Source: Streptomyces noursei ATCC 11455 (GTDB taxonomy: Bacteria; Actinomycetota; Actinomycetes; Streptomycetales; Streptomycetaceae). Taken from it: a DNA stretch of 64,000 nt. The DNA lies in assembly GCF_001704275.1 (NCBI RefSeq), contig NZ_CP011533.1:2480001-2544000 (forward strand), read 5' to 3'. The notes under the pieces were generated by a model. It was not told where the DNA came from and searched no databases. It worked only from the letters and a program-made list of their open reading frames with translations. Position 1 is the stretch's first letter. Every line of letters begins with the position of its first letter. This document shows positions 60,768-64,000 of this stretch, in pieces. The translations under genes and the position numbers were made by a program.

Positions 60768-61316
60768 GACGAAACCTCCTGACGCACCCGCGGGCGGGCC
60801 GGCCCCGGCCTCCGCCGGAAATCCCGGAAGCCCCCGGAAGTCCCGGAAGCCCCCCCCCGCGAACGGTCCGGAAGAACATCCGGGAGCAGGCCGGGAGAAG
60901 GTCGATGGACGACCGGGAGGAGAGCGGGAAAAGCCGGGAGAAGGCGGGGAGAAGACCGGGTGGGGTCCTTGGGGAATCAGCCGGAGAACGGTCGGAAAAC
61001 ACAGGAGAATCCCCCGGAGGAGGTGATCCCTGCGTCCGGAATTCGCCGGACGGAATCCTTGTCGGAATGTTTTCGGGCAGGCCGAAGAAACCGGTGCGCG
61101 CGGGCGCTGAGAATTACGGAAAATTACCGGGAAAGGCATTCATCGGTGAACCGGACCGTGCGGAGGTACCGCCGGCACCCTGGGACCGAAGGCTCCGCAC
61201 CCTTGCGGGCGTGCGGATGTGCCGGGTCCGGCGGGCAGCGGAAAGCGCCCGGGATTCACCGGTGGGAGCACACAGCAGTGCGGGGAAAAGCCGCGATCAC
61301 GCGGAGAACGGCGCGA
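60768..61316 (-). promoter_or_regulatory. Long pyrimidine-rich mgtA leader
   Basis: Between the leader ORF and mgtA the mRNA strand is strongly pyrimidine-rich, with about a dozen CTTCTCCCGG or CTTCCGGG-type words between 60790 and 61015. It also contains a nine-codon frame ATG...TAA near 61145 and a GATCACCTCCT segment at 61018-61028. No other gene is supported. Confidence 0.6.
61018..61028 (-). promoter_or_regulatory. Anti-SD segment in the mgtA leader
   Basis: On the transcript GATCACCTCCT is exactly complementary (11 nt) to the SD of the leader peptide at 61365-61375, and its ACCTCCT part is complementary to AGGAGGT in the mgtA ribosome-binding site (60774-60780). The two pairings are mutually exclusive. 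Confidence 0.6.
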
Positions 61317-61361
61317 TCAGCAGCGGGCAGCGCTGCGGCAAGGACTTCCTTCGGGACTCAT
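61317..61361 (-). CDS. 14-residue leader peptide upstream of mgtA
   Basis: ATG at 61361 to TGA at 61317 encodes MSPEGSPCRSAARC. The Shine-Dalgarno before it, AAGGAGGTGATC (61365-61376), matches the 3' end of 16S rRNA over 12 nucleotides, far stronger than at any other gene in the window, with 8 bases between AAGGAGG and the ATG. The N-terminus mixes Pro with an acidic residue, as in the Mg2+-sensing MgtL peptide of enterobacteria, where low Mg2+ destabilises the translating ribosome. Homology cannot be claimed at this length. Confidence 0.55.
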   Translation of the reverse strand: MSPEGSPCRSAARC

Positions 61362-61364
61362 CCC

Positions 61365-61376
61365 GATCACCTCCTT
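61365..61376 (-). promoter_or_regulatory. 12-nt consensus Shine-Dalgarno of the mgtA leader peptide
   Basis: AAGGAGGTGATC on the minus strand is fully complementary to the anti-SD end of actinobacterial 16S rRNA and so sets the start of the leader peptide. Confidence 0.7.
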
Positions 61377-61476
61377 GCTCGCGCGGACATCGCGGGGACA
61401 CCCCTTGGAAGGGCCCCTCGCTGCCCCATACTGCCATACGTTCACCGGTTGCCCGTCATTCTTTCACCCCATTCCC

Positions 61477-61998
61477 TCAGTGCGGGGTGTGAGCTGCGTC
61501 GCCTCGTTCGCGGGCGACCCGCTCGTCATAGGCGGCCCGGGCCACCGCGATTTCGCTTTGGTGTTCCTCGGTCCAGGTGACCAGGGCCTGAATGGTGTCG
61601 TGCAGGGTCGCGCCCAGCGGCGTGAGTTCGTAATCCACCCGGGGCGGCACGACCGGATGGACGGTCCGGCCGACCAGGCCGTCCCGCTCCAGCTGGCGGA
61701 GGGTGACGGTCAGCATCCGCTGGCTGATGCCGTCGATTTCCCGGCGGAGTTCGGTGAAGCGCAGCACCCGCCGGTCGAGCAGGGCGATGACCAGCAGCGA
61801 CCACTTGTCGGCGACCCGGTCGAGGATCTGCCGGACCTCGCAGCCCTCCCGGACGTCCCACTGGCGGGCGTCGTAGTCGCAGTCGGCGTCCGCCGCGCCG
61901 CCGTCGGCACAGCCGCCGGGAACGCCGGGAACGGCGGCAGTGGCAGCGGCGGCCGGTTGTCCGCCCATGGTTCCTGTCAGGTGACCGGGTGACTTCAT
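61477..61998 (-). CDS. HxlR-family regulator
   Basis: A 173-residue (or longer, from ATGs up to 62022) winged-helix protein. After an Ala/Gly-rich head the HxlR core reads VREGCEVRQILDRVADKWSL, LVIALLDRRVLRFTELRREI, DGISQRMLTVTLRQLERDGL, VGRTVHPVVPPRVDYELTPL. It diverges from an MFS gene 87 bp away with GTAAC repeats between them, the common regulator-exporter layout. GAAGGCACT precedes the ATG at 61998. HxlR proteins often sense electrophiles or quinones, partly through a Cys; the Cys in REGCEV (before the first helix) is at the usual place. Confidence 0.88.
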   Translation of the reverse strand: MKSPGHLTGTMGGQPAAAATAAVPGVPGGCADGGAADADCDYDARQWDVREGCEVRQILDRVADKWSLLVIALLDRRVLRFTELRREIDGISQRMLTVTLRQLERDGLVGRTVHPVVPPRVDYELTPLGATLHDTIQALVTWTEEHQSEIAVARAAYDERVARERGDAAHTPH

Positions 61999-62043
61999 AG
62001 TGCCTTCTTCCATGATCCCCAACGGTGCCGCACGATGCGGTCA

Positions 62044-62058
62044 GTAACAAGAGGTAAC
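62044..62058. promoter_or_regulatory. GTAAC direct repeats between HxlR and MFS genes
   Basis: GTAAC-AAGAG-GTAAC: two GTAAC half-sites exactly 10 bp apart, in the 87-bp divergent promoter. This is a likely HxlR-binding site. Confidence 0.5.
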
Positions 62059-62085
62059 CATGCGCGTCATGTAAGGAGCACCGCT

Positions 62086-63549
62086 ATGTCCCGGTCCCCG
62101 GCGGCGTCCTGGCCGCTGCTGCTCGTCCTGTGTGGGGCGATCTTCCTGGAGGGCATCGACATCGGCATGCTGAATGTCGCGCTGCCCCCGATCCGCGGCG
62201 AACTGGGCCTTTCCACCGGCGCGTTGACGTGGGTGATGAGCGCCTACGTGCTGGGCTACGGCGGGTTCATGCTGCTCGGCGGGCGGGCCGCCGACCTGTT
62301 CGGGCGGCGCCGGATGTTCCTGGTGCCGCTCGCGGTGTTCACGGTCTTCTCGGGGCTGGGCGGGCTGGCCACCGAGGGCGCCACGCTGATCGCGGCGCGC
62401 TTCGTGACCGGGGTGTGCGCGGCGTTCATGGCGCCCGCCGGGCTGTCGATCATCACCACCGGATTCCCGGCCGGACCGCGCCGGGACCGGGCACTGCTGA
62501 TCTACTCCGGGACCTCCGGCGGCGGCTTCTCGGCCGGACTGATCGCCGGCGGGCTGCTGACCGCGGTCGACTGGCGCTGGGTGTTCTTCGCGCCGATGGT
62601 GCCGGCGCTGCTGGTGCTGATGGCCGGGTTGCGCCTGGTGCCCCGGGACCCGGTGCGCACCGGTGGCCGGCCACCGGTGGACCTGGCCGGCGCGCTCACC
62701 GTGACCGGCGCGGTGCTGCTGCTCGTCCTCGGCGTCGAACAGGCCGCGCACGCACCGGTGTTGCGCACCGCGGCGGTGCTCACCGCGGGGGTGGCGCTGC
62801 TGGCGGCGTTCGTGGTGATCGAGCGGCGGTCCGCTGCGCCGCTGGTGCGCCTGGGCCTGCTGCGCTCCTGGCCGCTGGTCCGGGCCAATGCGATGGCGCT
62901 GCTGTTCACCGCGGGCTTCTTCGGCTTCCAGTTCGTCGCGGTGCTCTACTTCCAGGAGCTGCGCGGCTGGTCGGCCGAGCGGACCAGTTACGCGATGCTG
63001 GCGATGGGCGCCGATGCGGTGCTGGCGCCGGTGCTCACCCCGCGGCTGGTGCGGCGGTTCGGGCATGCCCGGGTGATCGTCGCCGGCCTGCTGTGCGCCG
63101 GGCTGGGCTATGCGCTGTTCCTGCCGGTGGGCGCGGACTGGCCGTACCCGGCGATGTTCCCCAGCATGCTGCTGGTGGGGATCGCCTTCGCCCTGGTCTA
63201 CGGGCCGCTGACGATCGTGGCGACGGACGGGATCGAAGCCGCCGAACAGGGCCTGGCCGGCGGCCTGTTGTACACCTCGTTCCAGTTCGGTGCGGCCTTC
63301 GGGCTGTCGGCGGTGACCGCGGTGACGGTCGCGGTGACCGGGTCCGGCGGCTCGCCGGGCGCCGCGCTCGCCGGTTATCACGCGGGGCTGACCGTGCCGG
63401 CCGGACTGGCGCTGCTGGCCCTGGCGCTGGGGGTGACCGCGCTGGTGCGGCGCCGCCGGTCCGGGCCGCCGGGCGCCGCGCCGGGTCCCGAGCGGGATCA
63501 GGAGGCGAGCCGGCACGGGCACGGCCCCCACGCCACGCCCGTGCCGTGA
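62086..63549 (+). CDS. MFS drug exporter, DHA2-type
   Basis: A 487-residue transporter with about fourteen membrane segments. Family motifs are LPPIRGELGLSTGALTWVMS, AYVLGYGGFMLLGGRAADLF then GRRRMF (motif A), and RFVTGVCAAFMAPAGLSIIT. The DHA2 signature motif C region (GTSGGGFSAGLIAGGLLTAV DWRWVFF) is clear. Proton-driven export of a hydrophobic drug or metabolite is likely. AAGGAGCACCGCT gives a good SD before the ATG. The HxlR regulator is divergent and probably responds to the same compound. Confidence 0.9.
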   Translation: MSRSPAASWPLLLVLCGAIFLEGIDIGMLNVALPPIRGELGLSTGALTWVMSAYVLGYGGFMLLGGRAADLFGRRRMFLVPLAVFTVFSGLGGLATEGATLIAARFVTGVCAAFMAPAGLSIITTGFPAGPRRDRALLIYSGTSGGGFSAGLIAGGLLTAVDWRWVFFAPMVPALLVLMAGLRLVPRDPVRTGGRPPVDLAGALTVTGAVLLLVLGVEQAAHAPVLRTAAVLTAGVALLAAFVVIERRSAAPLVRLGLLRSWPLVRANAMALLFTAGFFGFQFVAVLYFQELRGWSAERTSYAMLAMGADAVLAPVLTPRLVRRFGHARVIVAGLLCAGLGYALFLPVGADWPYPAMFPSMLLVGIAFALVYGPLTIVATDGIEAAEQGLAGGLLYTSFQFGAAFGLSAVTAVTVAVTGSGGSPGAALAGYHAGLTVPAGLALLALALGVTALVRRRRSGPPGAAPGPERDQEASRHGHGPHATPVP

Positions 63550-63720
63550 CGGACGGCACGCCCGCCCTCCCGCGGGACCGGCGGTGTCAGGTACACCGGT
63601 CCCGTAGGTCTGGTGCATCCCGTGTGCGGCGGTGCGCCGCGGCACTCGCCGTCCGGTACGGGTCCGGGAACGGCGGTAGGTGCGTCAACAGGCGCCCCTC
63701 CACGCCTTCCTGACGATGCG

Positions 63721-64000
63721 TCAGGCAACCTCGCCGATCCGCCCCACCGAGCGGGGGGCATCGTGGTGGATGGGGGTGTGCGCGCCGGTCAGCGGGGCGC
63801 CGGTGCCGCCGCGGCGGTTGGCGACGATCTCGGCGGCGATGGACAGCGCGGTCTCCTCGGGCGTGCGGGCGCCCAGGTCCAGCCCTATGGGCGAGCGCAG
63901 CCGGTTGAGCTCCAGTTCGGTGAGTCCGACGTCCCGCAGCCGCTGCTGGCGGTCGAGGTGGGTGCGGCGGGAGCCCATCGCGCCGACGTAGGCGACCGGG
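63721..64000 (-). CDS. XdhC/CoxI-family protein, N-terminus cut by window edge
   Basis: The last 93 residues of an XdhC-type protein. PVAYVGAMGSRRTHLDRQQR, LRDVGLTELELNRLRSPIGL and DLGARTPEETALSIAAEIVA are its standard C-terminal Rossmann end, with GAMGSR the nucleotide loop. The frame is open at 64000. XdhC binds and sulfurates the molybdenum cofactor before insertion into xanthine dehydrogenase; the MobA-like gene at 15204 belongs to the same pathway. The tail after residue IVANRRGGTG is variable. Genes for xanthine dehydrogenase subunits may continue to the right. Confidence 0.88.
   Translation of the reverse strand, partial: PVAYVGAMGSRRTHLDRQQRLRDVGLTELELNRLRSPIGLDLGARTPEETALSIAAEIVANRRGGTGAPLTGAHTPIHHDAPRSVGRIGEVA

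Noticed and set aside
57705..60782. 1025-codon plus-strand frame opposite mgtA
   Set aside because: Antisense shadow of a clear P-type ATPase; composition is repeated Gly/Asp/Val/Gln without any domain.
60768..61139. In-frame N-terminal extension of mgtA by 124 codons
   Set aside because: MgtA homology begins after the ATG at 60767, which has a perfect AGGAGG. The extension is Pro/Ser/Gly-rich pyrimidine-tract translation and is better read as leader.

Overview
This window is high-GC actinobacterial DNA, almost certainly from Streptomyces or a close relative. The evidence is GC-saturated third codon positions with long open shadow frames on both strands, frequent GTG starts, and Streptomyces-typical families (DUF5955, a DUF6126-like small membrane protein next to an XRE-cupin regulator, a GH46 chitosanase, an RNase Sa-type ribonuclease, an AllR-type IclR regulator). 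The gene at each end is cut by the window edge. I saw no tRNA, rRNA, CRISPR array, transposase or phage gene.

The main theme is purine (ureide) catabolism in two blocks. Block 1 (7.7-17.9 kb) holds allantoicase, allantoinase, an NCS1 permease, a racemase-family protein, the IclR regulator allR, a MobA-like cofactor nucleotidyltransferase and malate synthase. Block 2 (26.9-39.2 kb) holds an NCS2 permease, 8-oxoguanine deaminase, a second NCS2 permease, uricase, HIU hydrolase, OHCU decarboxylase and two small genes. It continues divergently with hydroxypyruvate isomerase, tartronate-semialdehyde reductase, a shortened glyoxylate-carboligase-like protein and catalase. An XdhC gene runs off the right edge. 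Together these take oxidised purines to urate, allantoin, allantoate and glyoxylate, send glyoxylate to malate or glycerate, and remove the H2O2 made by uricase. Ureidoglycolate lyase is not in the window. Four of the promoters carry a common operator, TTCAACA-N3-TGTTGAA, that overlaps or adjoins the -35 box, so one repressor (allR is the obvious candidate) may control the whole set.

Between the blocks (18-26.8 kb) lie a TagF/GT-B-like protein preceded by an 11.7-copy heptanucleotide repeat, an NB-ARC/TPR STAND protein bounded by copies of a palindromic repeat, a TetR-controlled dipeptidase plus YfcC-type transporter pair, and a secreted chitosanase. To the left (0-7.7 kb) are a GntR regulator, a PheC-like secreted dehydratase, KDPG aldolase, a secreted guanyl-specific RNase, an XRE-cupin regulator with twin palindromes, a GH84 hexosaminidase and a TenA-fold protein.

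The right part (39-64 kb) is mixed: two acyl-CoA ligases, a lower-GC two-gene unit encoding an 850-residue membrane protein, an aldo/keto reductase, several regulators, two MFS exporters and an MgtA-type P-type ATPase. Two items stand out. One is a divergent pair of membrane-anchored CAP-domain proteins, one of which is fused to an ECF-type sigma factor with a zinc-binding anti-sigma-like motif, so it reads as a one-protein transmembrane sigma switch. The other is the 709-bp mgtA leader, which encodes a 14-residue peptide behind a 12-nt consensus Shine-Dalgarno; that SD has an 11-nt complement further down the same leader which could also cover the mgtA ribosome-binding site.
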